Assembly (NCBI GenBank): GCA_026122225.1
Contig: JANEZZ010001900.1
Span: 1-64,000 of the forward strand
Direction: 5' to 3'
DNA length: 64,000 bases
From: Heloderma charlesbogerti
Taxonomy: Eukaryota > Chordata > Lepidosauria > Squamata > Helodermatidae
The notes under the pieces were generated by a model, which did no database searches, was not told where the DNA came from, and saw only the letters and a program-made list of their open reading frames with translations. Shown here piece after piece: positions 45,706-56,999 of this stretch (position 1 is its first letter; each line of letters starts with the position of its first letter). Both the position numbers and the translations under genes were made by a program.

Positions 45706-46229
45706 TGGAGCTTTTACTTCAGTTCTACTCCACCCCCAAGTCGATAGTGTCAGATGATGCACACTGCTCTCCATAGCTAGCCCGCCATTTCTTGCCCTAA
45801 ATCTAGTTGTTGTTGTTTTTCAAACTCATTTTGTGTCAGATTTTCCTGTCACAGCAGCTTCAGTGCTGTTCGCGAGTCTGTGTGACCTCAGCTGGTTTTG
45901 GCGTGGACTAGTGGAAGCGACACTGACTGGAAGAAGGGAAAGTAATGTGGGCCAGGGGTATGGGGAGAGCAGAAGGGTAATCATGTCTAGCTGGAAGTAA
46001 CTCGTTGCCTTCAGTTCCGCTTTGCTGAATACAGGAGCAGCCCTGCTGCTTTGAAACTGTGCTGCTGTGAACATGGGCTAAGTCGCTGCATCTCACTTTA
46101 AATAGTCATTAAGCTTGGGAGTGAAGATGGGAGCCAGCCCTGCTGTTTTGAAAATGTGCAGCTACGAAGAAGCACAGCTAAGAAAGAGCGGACCCCTGTT
46201 GATTCAAAGCTGCGCAGCTAAGAAAGGGT
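45706..46229. other. Unannotated stretch with weak internal repeats
   Basis: AGCCCTGCTG(C/T)TTTGAAA followed by TGTGC-rich sequence occurs at about 46038 and 46136, a degenerate direct repeat. No gene. Confidence 0.4.
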
Positions 46230-47170
46230 GGATGCCAGGTAGGGATGTACGAAAGTTCTGCCACAGATCTCAGGGAGGCCGAATGCCAGCGCATTTGGCC
46301 CCCTGAAATCGGTGGCGGAACGGCCCGCCCCCCCGGGACAGGACTTACCTTGGGCGGATCTTCCTGGTGGCGGCAGCTCCGGCAGCGGTACAGCGGCGGC
46401 GGCTGCAGTGGCCGGTCTTCCAACCGGCTGCCGCCGCCGCCATTTCCAGGTTAAAACAAAAACAAAAAACGTGATAGGCTACGTAAAGATTTACGTAGCC
46501 TATCATGGCTAGATTTGAAAAAAACACCGTGATAGGCTACGTAAATGTTTATGTAGCCTATCACGGCTGACTTAAAAAACAAAAACAAAAAACGGGCATA
46601 CGCAAATGGCGGCAGCCATGGCCGCCGCCATTTGTGTTCCTTATTTTGGCACGTCTTAGTCTACGTAAACATTTACGTAGACTAAGATGGCGAAAATAAG
46701 GGGAACGCAAATAGCGTAGTGTCTAAGCTATTTGCATTCCCCTTATTTTCGCCGTCTTAGTCTATGTAAATGTTTACGTAGACTAAGACGTGCCAAAATA
46801 AGGAACGCAAATGGCGGCGGCCATGGCCGCTGCCATTTGCGTACGCGCGTGTTTTTTTTTAAATCAACCGTGATAGGCTACGTAAACATTTACGTAGCCT
46901 ATCACGGCTGACTGCAGGGACGCAAACGGCGGCGGCTATGGCCGCCGCCATTTGCATCCCTGCTAGCCAGCAGCCGGATGTCCGGCTGCTGGCGGAGCTG
47001 GCTGGCGGCTCCGCAGAATCGCTGCGGAGCACAGCCGGCCGGCCAGGATTCTGGGGGGGGGGAGGAACGGAGCGCCTCCCCCCCCAGTGAGGATTCCGGG
47101 TGGAGAGACGGAACGCCTCCCCCCCCATCAGCATAATCCCCGAAAGGTAAGTGATTTTCGTACATCCCTA
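46230..47170. mobile_element. Hairpin-rich hAT-like element, copy C (941 bp)
   Basis: Ends TAGGGATGTACGAAAG and CGTACATCCCTA, with perfect 8-bp duplication ATGCCAGG (46222-46229 and 47171-47178). Five 36-bp palindromes lie at 46471-46506, 46529-46564, 46653-46688, 46754-46789 and 46870-46905. The third and fourth are variants with half-site GTCTTAGTCTACGTAAAC. GC palindromes sit at 46602-46640, 46700-46742, 46804-46842 and 46920-46965. The interior around 46722 is itself a palindrome, with right-half order mirroring the left for roughly 200 bp each way. G-runs are at 47053-47061. It encodes nothing. Confidence 0.93.
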
Positions 47171-47178
47171 ATGCCAGG

Positions 47179-47689
47179 GCAGATGATTTTCATGAACATG
47201 TACTTCATTGAGCCATGTTTGGAGCGGGGGGAGCCTGTTGATTGAGCAGTTAGTATACATCAAAGACAACGTGCTAGTTGCTCTCCCTCCTTGCCAGCTC
47301 TGCACTCTCTGCTTTCAGCGCCTCTTGCACTCCTACTCATTCTGCTCAGCCTCCGGGCCCTGGCAGCTGCCTGTTTGCCTGCCCATCTCATAAATGTATG
47401 TGTGTATGTGGAGTTTGTCATGAACGTCTACTCATAAGCAAGTCCTCCATTGCAGCTCATTGAACACGCAAGGGAGGGGGAGCAAGCCTCTGCTCATTGG
47501 CTGCCCCAGATGTTCATTTCTACTTGCGGCAGGACACGCCCCCAAATAATGAGGCTTCAGTTCCCGTATACACTGCAAAAGTGGAAGAATACAAAACTGC
47601 GTGTACCGTGGAAAGAGCTACTTCGATTCTGTGAAAATGCAGATTTTGCCCAAATCGCTTCACAAAGCATTTCTGTTTAGATTGGCCCC
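47179..47689. other. Unannotated stretch
   Basis: No feature recognised. Confidence 0.3.
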
Positions 47690-47965
47690 AAGTCTGGTTT
47701 AAAGAAAAAAACCCCAGAAGAACTGTTCCCTATCAACAGTTTACACATGGACAGCAGGAAGGCACACAAGTCAGCTGGTCCCAGTCTTCTATACTGTGGT
47801 GAGCTGTACTATATTTCTATTTAAATAATAATAATGATTTCTAAATGTGCATATAAATTAGCATACACAAATCGTGTGCAAATCAGTATCCCCTTTTGTC
47901 CTCTTTTTTGGTGATGCATTTCCTCTTTTTGGGTTATTCATAAGTGGCCACCCTAAATGGCTCAG
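47690..47965 (+). repeat. Dispersed repeat 'S', 3' part
   Basis: CATATAAATTAGCATACACA, CCCCTTTTGTCCTC and GGTGATGCATTTCCTCTTTT followed by AAGTGGCCACCCTAA match 36240-36375 and the reverse of 34480-34620. Confidence 0.7.
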
Positions 47966-49475
47966 AAGTGTTTCTATTCTCAATAAAAGTGTGTGGCTAA
48001 CTCAACTTGATCTGTGCAGCAATCTCTGATGCAACAGTTTTGTTTGCACTTCTTCCCCTTTTTGATGTCAATTGCAACTCTCTGAGTGTGCATTGCCCCA
48101 CTTTTGGGATCGGTATACTATGTAGCACAAGTGAAAGTGTGAAGTGGATATTAAGCAGTAGTGGGAAAAGGTTAGGATGCGTATTGTGGGAATGGGAGAA
48201 CTGTATGTACAGCTGGAGTTTCAATTTTCTCAGAAGCAATTCCCACTACTGAAGAGATAAACTGCAATGTAGTTTTAGAAGTGGCTTGTCTCTTCAGCAA
48301 TGGGAAACTGATGAATTAACTTTTAGCTATGTGTATGCTTCTCTCTGCATACACATATCACATCTTTCGGTCCTGGCCTAGTTGCTTCTAACTTGCTAAA
48401 ATCTGAAAGATTCGGTTAATTCTAGGGAGTTTTGCTGTGTGGAAGATTTTACATGAGGGTGGGGTGTAGAATTCCACCATAATAAGTTTCCAGTTTGCCT
48501 GGAAGTGGCACCATCTAATCTGCAGGACTTCAAGAGCAAGTCATACAAGGATTTGATTGAATTCGTTTCAGTAGATCCAATCCATGAGACAGGAGGAAGA
48601 TGGAATGTATATCCAAAGAATGTATATCCATCACTGCTGATGATAGTATAAGGGTTTCATTTAATATCTAAGTGGGATTTCTGCTTGTTGTAGGGCACTG
48701 GACTTGATGACCCATGAAGTCTCTTCTTCCAACTGTATTATTCAATTATAAAATGATAGTAAGAGATCTGTTCTCCAAAGCATCTGCTGCTTTACAGTAA
48801 CACATCACATATATTACAGCGGCTTTTGCATTGTCTGCAAAGCACCATATTCTTAAAACAACACTATTATACTGACATTATTAAATATCTCCTATACCAG
48901 TACTGTGAAATGGCATAGATTTCCAACAGAGAAAGCACCTTAAATGGGGCTTCAATTTTCTCTAAGCATAGGGAACATTTTTGTCCTTAAAAAAGGAGAT
49001 TACCTTCATCACGAGGGCATTCAGCTAAGCACACAATCTCAGTTCAAGCTTAGCCAGAAGGATAAAACGAACCAGATCATTGGGGGCAAAATGGAACTGA
49101 GGTTTTGACAGCGCATGAAGATGGATCAGTTCCATATCAATATTGGCAATACTGTTCACCGAGTCAGTTTTCCATAATTTATTTCATATAGAAATAAATA
49201 AATAAAGTTAATACAAAGTTGTCTTCTTTTAAATTCCACATGTGATCTTCTTCTGACAATTTTGGCTTAACAGAACAGCAGTAAATAGCAATGAAAGCCA
49301 CCAAATGAGCACACCAGGGGCTGCCAATGCAAGACATGAGCAAACTAATCCTGTATGTGCTGATGCAGCAACGTTTTAAGGACTGGACTGTTACACATGC
49401 CCCCCACGTTTCATACAGGGTTGCCATCTTTTTTCCTGGTTGGGTTCTCATACCATTAACAGCTGTTTCACAAAC
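47966..49475. other. Unannotated stretch, no gene seen
   Basis: AT-rich. No repeat or coding region recognised. Confidence 0.35.
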
Positions 49476-49500
49476 ATGTATGTATGTATGTATGTATGTA
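49476..49500 (+). repeat. (TATG)n microsatellite
   Basis: About six TATG units. Confidence 0.9.
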
Positions 49501-49502
49501 TT

Positions 49503-49635
49503 TAAGGCAGGCTTTCCCAACCTGTTCTTGTAGTTGTGGACCACAACTCCCAGGATTCCTGACCATTGGCCATGCAGGCTGGTGTTGGTGGGAGTCCAGA
49601 ATATCTGGAGGCCACTGGGATGGGGAAGGGCTGAT
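49503..49635. repeat. Fold-back MITE family 'N'
   Basis: The left arm GCAGGCTTTCCCAACCTGTT pairs with the right arm GGGATGGGGAAGGGCTG. The centre is CCATTGGCCATGCAGGCTGG. Confidence 0.85.
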
Positions 49636-50500
49636 TTAAGGTATTTCTAAACTGCCTTTTAAACAAATATATCCCAGAGCAGTTCACAATAAGAGTTCAC
49701 AATAAAACACAATTACCTCATTAAAATGCTACCAAGAACCCACAATTAAAACAAAAGCACTTTCCAAATTCACCACAACTTCAAAACTGATTCAGAAACC
49801 GGCAACTCAGTTGCAGTGTTTAAAATATAGCTTCTTTTCCCATTAGGTCAGGGGTTGGCAACATTCAGTCCATGGGCTGTATGCACACGCCCCCCCCCCA
49901 TTCTGGCCCCTGCCATCCCTGCTCCACCCCTTTCCCCCCCTCCCAATTTAAAAAAATCCCCAGAAAAAATGGCATTCATTGCAGCTACAGAGTGCCCAAA
50001 TGACCAAATTAAACTTGTTTGCAAGCTAAGCTTGGCCCTTTGGGCACTTTGTAGCCACTATGGAGCACCAAAAGGCTTATATTTAGCTTGCAAACAAGCT
50101 AAATTTAATCATTGTAGTGCTAGCACACTGGAGTGGTTTGCTGATGCATTTCGGTGGCAAAGCAGTGATTTGGGGTTTTTGTTCTGGGCATCCTGTAGAC
50201 TACAGCTTGTGCCCCATGTCAGGGGTGGCAAAAATGGCCCCCAGACCTCCAGAAGTTGCCCACATCTGCATTAGATCTATTAAAAAAAAATTCATTAAAA
50301 AATCCTGAGAAAATGAGTAGGAACCAGGTGAACTTCTCTGGGGAGGGAATTCCACAGCCAGGGTGCCAGCAATGGAAAACACCCTCTCTCTTGAGCAGAT
50401 GAACCATTCCCTCCTGCAGCATCGTTATGTTAGAAAATACTGCACCAGTTGAATTTATTCCTATCATGAAGATGTTAAATGCCCTGGAGTCCCCCAGCCC
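49636..50500 (-). mobile_element. L2-clade LINE fragment, minus strand, split by a palindromic MITE
   Basis: 49640-49800 (CAGAGCAGTTCACAATAAGA) resembles the L2 3' end in antisense. 50310-50500 (GGGGAGGGAATTCCACAGCC) corresponds to the LWNSLP-type C-terminus in antisense. The gap holds a palindromic MITE. Confidence 0.7.
49852..50275. repeat. Palindromic MITE (about 420 bp)
   Basis: The ends CAGGGGTTGGCAAC and, reversed, GGGGCACAAGCTG/CAGGGGTGGCAAA-like sequence are similar. Internally TTAAACTTGTTTGCAAGCTAA and its complement TTAGCTTGCAAACAAGCT (near 50085) form a fold-back around about 50050. Inserted in an L2 fragment. Confidence 0.65.
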
Positions 50501-52652
50501 ACCGGCCCAATTTGAATGTATAGTTTTAATGACTTGATGCTCTAAAGCTTGGTGGCCTCAAATGCATACACCTGTTTTCTTGTATATTTTTATGCTGCAT
50601 CCATTTTCCTATTTTGTTACTTTATGTAAAATAGAATATGATTTGTTTACCCCTAAGCGTGCAGTCTGGGATTGCCCTGATTAGCTCAGTCATGTCCTTT
50701 TGGAAATATTTCCTCCCTTTCTCTTCAGCATGCTTATTGATTTTTATGTTGCGAGCCAATCCCCAAGCATTGTCACTTTTTCTTCATTGCACATAAAATG
50801 TTTAAGGCCTCTTTCCGGAAGCACAGGACATCTATATTTGAAGTCTGAATTGTATCTCAAGTGAACAATAATTCTCTGAGGTTAGCACTGCACTGGATAA
50901 AAAAGTCAGTTTCAATTTGGGGGAAAATGTGCATCCACAATCAGAGTATCACCATGTTCACTTTGCCATTCAAAGTAGGTTTTTAAAAACCTTCTCTAGA
51001 GGAACAAATATTGTCCAGTTAAGGAGAGCGTGTGGCTGATGGCAACACACGCCATGTATTTTTCTTAGCTGTTCCCTCCCGCACACCACCACTTTGAGGT
51101 AATGATGGTACACAAGGTTGCCAGGAATGCCCCCTGATTTCTGATAAGAAAAGTTCATTCTTTCTGCTACTGGATTGTGCTACAGATGTCAACTTTTACA
51201 ATAGTACTGGAACACAGATTTATGAAAGAGCCTCAAGTGTACTCTTAGAGTTTTATAGTTACAAAGTTCTTATGTAGCTCTGAAAATTGGCTCACTTTTC
51301 TTACTAATCATTGAGGGAAGGGAATAATGGGAAAGCTGCACCTGGGCACCTGTCAAAACAGAGAGATGTGAAGCTTTCACTGACCGTGTTTGCACATCAC
51401 ACTAATCTATGGTTTGTTCAAATCATGCTTTGTTGCTGAACCCACAGTTTGATTGGCAGATGATCAATCCCTCAGTTGTTTTTCTTCCTTCGCCCACTCT
51501 CTCCCCATATCCTGAATGCTTATGCAGTGCTGTTGTATTGGCAGGACTTCACCATGTCAGTTACCTGCTTACCATAGGTCTTTTCTACAGATGGAAGATT
51601 CATCAGCTCTTCCTAGCACTGCCTGTAGCTTGCTGATGAAAATCTCCCTTCCCTCACCAAAGTGTTGGGAAAGTTTTTTTCAGAGAACGTTAACCTTTTC
51701 TCACTGTGGTGGATTTCTTGACCTCCAGAGATGGCTGGGGTAGTTGGTGTGAGCGTTCCGTGGAAGGGAGAAATGTGTAGGATTTTTAGTAACCTCTGGA
51801 AGTCTAACATTCTTGACTTCAGAAGGGTGGGATGGAGATAGCTTGGTACATGCCATTTGGTAATGAGGCAACCTGCTCAATCCTTGAAAACTCCCCCAGC
51901 GCTGCACAAGCAGCACTGACCTTCAAGTGAGAAGGGGAGCAGATCTGCCTGGCTGGCGTTGCCAGGCATACTTTGCCATTAGTGTTAGTTTGGGCAAAGG
52001 CAAGCAAGAACACAACTCCCTGTGGAGTGGCTGAGGTTTTTTCACCACTTTTGTCTGCCACCTCTATACCCTGGTGAAACAACCCATGAACAACCCATGG
52101 TTGCAAGTTCACATGTAATGACAATTCATGGTTTAAATAACCCAGAGTCCACAATCCAACATGGATTTGCTTTCTGGGTTATTCTTCGTTAACAAACCAT
52201 GCTTAACAAACCATAGTTAGCATGGCCACGTTCACACATCATGACAAGCCAGGATTCAACAACCCATGTCATAGGTTAATGTTATGTGTGAACCAGGTCA
52301 TTGTTTAGCAGCTGAATGATGTTAGCCTGACTGAAAATACAAGCATGAGGACAGTGGAGGGAAGGAAGATGTAATCACATTTGTTACTGGAGAGAATATA
52401 TGCCCACAGAGTGATGTAGGACTTGTCAGACTCTATTTCAGGATAGGAAACTTTAGAAACTTTCCTTGGTCTTCATTACAAACATGTCTCCATTATAGAT
52501 TGTTTTTATTGCAATTTTAGGTTCGTCTTAATCTGACCTGATGAAGGCCAAGGTGAATCCACCCAGGCAGTGAAAGATGGTGTCAGTTTGTGCAAAAGGC
52601 ACCAGCAAAGTGAACCAGCATAATAAGGCTGACTTCAAAATAATAAGCATCT
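50501..52652. other. Unannotated stretch, no gene seen
   Basis: 50600-50830 is AT-rich and unique-looking. 52070-52300 has repeated AACAACCCATGG, AACAAACCATGC and ACAAACCATAGTT blocks, a fragment of a MITE related to 8150-8490. No coding region. Confidence 0.4.
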
Positions 52653-52663
52653 AGCACTAACCA

Positions 52664-55600
52664 CCCCTTCATGGATCACTGCCTTGTTGTGGCAAAGGGG
52701 CTTGCGTAACTCAGTGAAGCCATAAGCTATGCTGTGCAGGGCCACCTAAGACGGACAGGTCATGGCGGAGAGTTCTGACAAAATGTGGTCCATTGGAGAA
52801 GGAAATGGCAACCCACTCCAGTATTCTTGCCAAGAAAACCCCATGGAACGTATCACAAGGCCAAAAGAGATGACGCCGGAAGATGAGCCCCTCAGGTCGG
52901 AAGGTGTCCAATATGCTACTGGGGAAGAGCAGAGGTAATTTCCAAGTAGCACCAGAAAGAGTGAAGCGGCTGGGCCAAAGCCGAAAGGACACTCAGCTGT
53001 GGATGTGTCTGGTGATGAAAAGAAAATCCGATGCTGTAGAGAACAATATTGTTTAGGAACCTGGAATGTCAGATCAATGAATCAAGGTAAGCTGGAGGTG
53101 GTCAAACATGAGATGGCAAGATTGAACATCGACATCTTGGGAATCAGCGAACTAAAATGGACAGGCATGGGCGAATTTAATTCAGGTGACCATCATATCT
53201 ACTACTGTGGGCAAGAATCCCTTAGAAGAAATGGAGTAGCACTCATAGTCAACAAAAGGGTGGGAAAAGCAGTACTGGGGTACAATCTTAAAAATGATAC
53301 AATGATCTCAGTACGAATCCAAGGCAAACCATTCAACATCACAGTAATTCAAGTCTATGCCCCAACCACTGATGCCGAAGAAGCGGAGGTTGATCGGTTC
53401 TATGAAGACCTCCAACACCTTCTAGAACTAACACCAAAAAAAGATGTCCTCTTCACCATAGGGGATTGGAATGCTAAAGTAGGAAGTCAAGAAATCACTG
53501 GGATAACAGGCAAGCATGGCCTTGGTGCACAAAATGAAGCAGGACAAAAGCTAATAGAGTTTTGCCAAGAGAACACTCTGATCATAGCAAACACTCTTTT
53601 AGAGCACAAGAGACAACTCTACACATGGACATCACCAGATGGTCAGTATCGAAATCAGATTGATTATGTCCTTTGCAGCCAAAGATGGAGAAGCTCTATA
53701 CAGTCAGTAAAAACAAGACCTGGAGCTGACTGTGGCTCAGATCATGAGCTGCTTCTTGCAAAATTTCAGCTGAAATTGAAGAACGTAGGGAAAACCACTA
53801 AACCATTCAGGTATGACCTAAATCATATCCCTGATGAATATACAGTGGAGGTGAGGAATAGATTTCAGGGATTAGACCTGATAGACAGAGTGCCTGAGGA
53901 ACTATGGACGGAGGTCCGTAACATTGTTCAGGAGGCAGCAACTCAATCCATCCCAAAGAAAAAGAAATGCAAGAAAGCCAAGTGGCTGTCTGATGAGGCT
54001 TTACAAGTACCTGAGGAAAGAAGGGAAGCGAAAAGCAAGGGAGAAAGGGGAAGCTATATTCAACTGAATGCAGAGTTCCAGAGAATAGCAAGGAGAGACA
54101 AGAAGGCCTTCTTAAACGAACAATGCAAAGAAATCGAGGAAAACAACAGAATGGGAAAGACTAGAGATCTCTTCAAGAAAATCGGAGATCTCAAGGGAAC
54201 GTTTTGTGCAAAGACGGGCATGATAAAGGACAAAGAAGGCAGGGACCTAACAGATGCAGATGAGATTAAGAAGAGGTGGCAAGAATACACAGAAGAACTA
54301 TACAGGAAAGATCTGAATGTCCCTGATAGCCATGATAGTGCGGTCACTGAACTTGAGCCGGACATCCTCGAGAGTGAAGTCAAGTGGGCCTTAGGAAGCA
54401 TTACTAACAACAAAGCTAGCGGAGATGACAGTATTCCAGCTGAGCTATTTAAAATCCAAAAAGATGATGCTGTTAAAGTGCTGCACTCAATATGCCAACA
54501 AATTTGGAACACTCAACAGTGGCCACAAGACTGGAAAAGGTCAGTTTACATTCCAATTCCAAAGAAGGGCAACGCCAAAGAGTGTTCAAACTACTGTACA
54601 ATTGCGCTCATTTCACATGCCAGCAAGGTGATGCTCAAAATCCTACAAGCTAGGCTTCAGCAGTATGTGAACCAAGAAATACTGGAAGTACAAGCTGGGT
54701 TTCGAAGAGGCAGAGGAACTAGAGATCAAATTGCCAACATTCGCTGGATCATGGAGAAAGCAAGAGAATTCCAGAAAAACGTCTATTTCTGCTTCATTGA
54801 CTACGCTAAAGCCTTTGATTGTGTGGATCACAACAAACTCTGGCAAATTCTGAAAGAGATGGGAGTACTAGACCACCTTACCTGTCTCCTGAGAAACCTG
54901 TACGAGGGTCAAGAAGCAACAGTAAGAACCAGACATGGAACGACTGATTGGTTCAAAATTGGGAAAGGGGTACGACAAGGCTGCATATTGTCGCCCTGCT
55001 TATTTAACTTATATGCAGAGTACATCATGAGATATGCCGGGTTGGATGAATCACAGGTCAGAATTAAGATTGCCGGGAGAATTATCAACAACCTCAGATA
55101 CACAGATGATACCACCCTAATGGCAGAAAGCGAAGACGATCTCAAGAGTCTCTTGTTGAGGGTGAAAGAGGAGAGTGCAAAAGCTGGTTTGAAACTCAAC
55201 ATTAAAAAAACTAAAATCATGGCATCTGGCCCCATCACTTCCTGGCATATAGAAGGGGAAGAAATGGAAGCAGTGACAGATTTCATTTTCTTGGGCTCCA
55301 AGATCACCGCAGACGGTGACTGTAGCCATGAAATTAAAAGACGCTTGCTCCTTGGGAGGAAAGCTATGGCAAACCTAGACAGCATAGTAAGAATCAGAGA
55401 CATCATGTTGCCGACAAAGGTTCGTATAATCAAAGCTATGGTTTTCCCAATAGTAATGTATGGTTGTGAGAGCTGGACTGTAAGGAAGGCTGAGCGCCAA
55501 AGAATTGATGCTTTTGAACTGTGGTGCTGGAGAAGACTCTTACGAGTCCCCTGGACTGCTGGGAGGTCAAATTAGTCAATCCTAAAGGAAATCAACCCTG

Positions 55601-55864
55601 AGTGCTCATTGGAAGGACAGATACTGAAGCTGAAGCTCAAATATTTTGGCCACCTAATGCGAAGAGAAAAGTCACTGGAAAAGACCCTGATGCTGGGAAG
55701 GATTGAAGGCAAAAGGAGAAGGGGACGGCAGAGGATGAGATGGCTAGATAGCATCACTGATGCAATGAATATGGACTTGAGCACGCTCCGGGAGAGAGAG
55801 CAGGACAGGAAGGCCTGGCGTGCTATGGTCAATGGACAACAACAACTGAACAACAACAACAACA
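52664..55864 (+). mobile_element. Full-length BovB (RTE-clade) LINE
   Basis: The 3.2-kb element starts CCCCTTCATGGATCACTGCC and ends in AACAACAAC repeats. It is flanked by a perfect 11-bp duplication AGCACTAACCA (52653-52663 and 55865-55875). The length equals the usual BovB size. The single ORF is intact except for one stop near the 5' end and one near the 3' end. It is the master-like copy against which the fragments at 4393 and 57155 can be read. Confidence 0.96.
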
Positions 55865-55872
55865 AGCACTAA
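52762..55872 (+). pseudogene. BovB ORF2 (endonuclease plus reverse transcriptase), two premature stops
   Basis: The frame opens at ATG 52762, stops at TAA 52936, is open from 52939 to TAG 55573, then stays in frame to 55872. Numbering residues from 52999: the endonuclease (about 19-260) has N23 in TWNVRS, E51 in ISELKW, D156/N158 in GDWNAKVG and the SDH triad at 247-249. The RT follows, with FIDYAKAFDCVDH, GVRQGCILSPCLFNLYAEY and the catalytic box at 701-704. That box reads YTDD; the 4.4-kb copy has YADD. The 3' stop changes a Gln codon (CAG in the sister copy) to TAG and would remove about 100 residues of C-terminal region. The protein normally nicks target DNA and copies its own RNA. The full-length product is almost certainly inactive. 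The 5' stop may matter less if translation starts downstream. Confidence 0.93.
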
Positions 55873-55875
55873 CCA

Positions 55876-55939
55876 ACAGTGAGTTCAAAAAGGAAGTGCA
55901 GATGTGTTATTCTTTGCATTTCCATCCTTTGATTAGCCT
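55876..55939. other. Short unannotated gap
   Basis: Between the BovB duplication and a MITE. Nothing recognised. Confidence 0.3.
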
Positions 55940-56085
55940 GAATCAGTGTTGGGGAACATGTGGCCCTCCAGATGTTTTGAGACTCCAACTTCCATCTGTC
56001 CTAGTCAGCAGAGCCAATAGTGAGGGATGATGGGAGTTGCAGTCTGACCAAATCTGGAGGGCCACACTTTCCACATTCTTAGCCT
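55940..56085. repeat. Fold-back MITE family 'N'
   Basis: The left arm GGCCCTCCAGATGTTTTGAG pairs with the right arm CAAATCTGGAGGGCCACA. The centre is CAGAGCCAATAGTGAGGG. Confidence 0.85.
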
Positions 56086-56999
56086 GGATGGTTGTACATG
56101 GACTCCAATCCATCCTGGTGTGATATATTTAATTTAGCTTTAAGGATTTTGTAATGGAATAGTCCAGGTCCTCTCTGATATTTGTCTGAATGTCCCACTG
56201 AGTGTGGCTTTTGTTTGGTCAATATATCTCTGTGCATGTTGGAGTGAAGGGTATGTATGAGCTGCTTTGCCTTACACTAAGATAGTTGTGTTTCTATGTG
56301 TTGTTCCTAATAAAAAAAGGAACCTGTTTATGAACCTACTGGTCACTGCTGAGTGCTGACCTGAGACCAGAACCTATCAGGGTATGGAAGTCTGAGTGAA
56401 CACGCCACCCCTGCAGCCCACAGACAAAGAAGACATTTTATATATGGGATGCTGAAGAAAGTTGGGGAACCCACTGAAGTTGTGCTGCAGATTCTAACAG
56501 CAGCTCTAAAAAAAGGATGCCATAGTTGTTTCTCTTCATTTTAAAACACAGTATTTTAACATAAAATGCATGCATTCCAAATGCTTTTAAAATGGTGGCA
56601 GTGATGGTGAAACAGTCAAAATCAGATGACACAAGAATGGCTCTAGATATATCTAGAAGATGAAACTAGCACCTTGGAGGGAGACCTGAATCCCTAACAT
56701 GTTGTATGAACAGGTTAAAGGAGTCAGGTCTAACCAATAGCTGCATAGCTGAGTGGAAAACTCTGGAAGAAATTCAAGAGGTCATGCGTTTCTTCCTTCA
56801 AGTCAAACATGTATTTTCTTGTTCCAGCATTGTTTCTGCATAGAACATTTTTTCTTTCAAATGTATTATCCTTCAGTGTAAGCTACAAAGTCAGACTTAC
56901 CACCTTTCTCACTGTAAACAGAATAATTCCAGATTATACGGCCAACTCTTGCAGACTGCTAATCTAGATTTACCCTCTTGCTCTAACTCAAGCACTCAG
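56086..56999. other. Unannotated stretch, no gene seen
   Basis: No repeat or coding region recognised. Confidence 0.35.
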
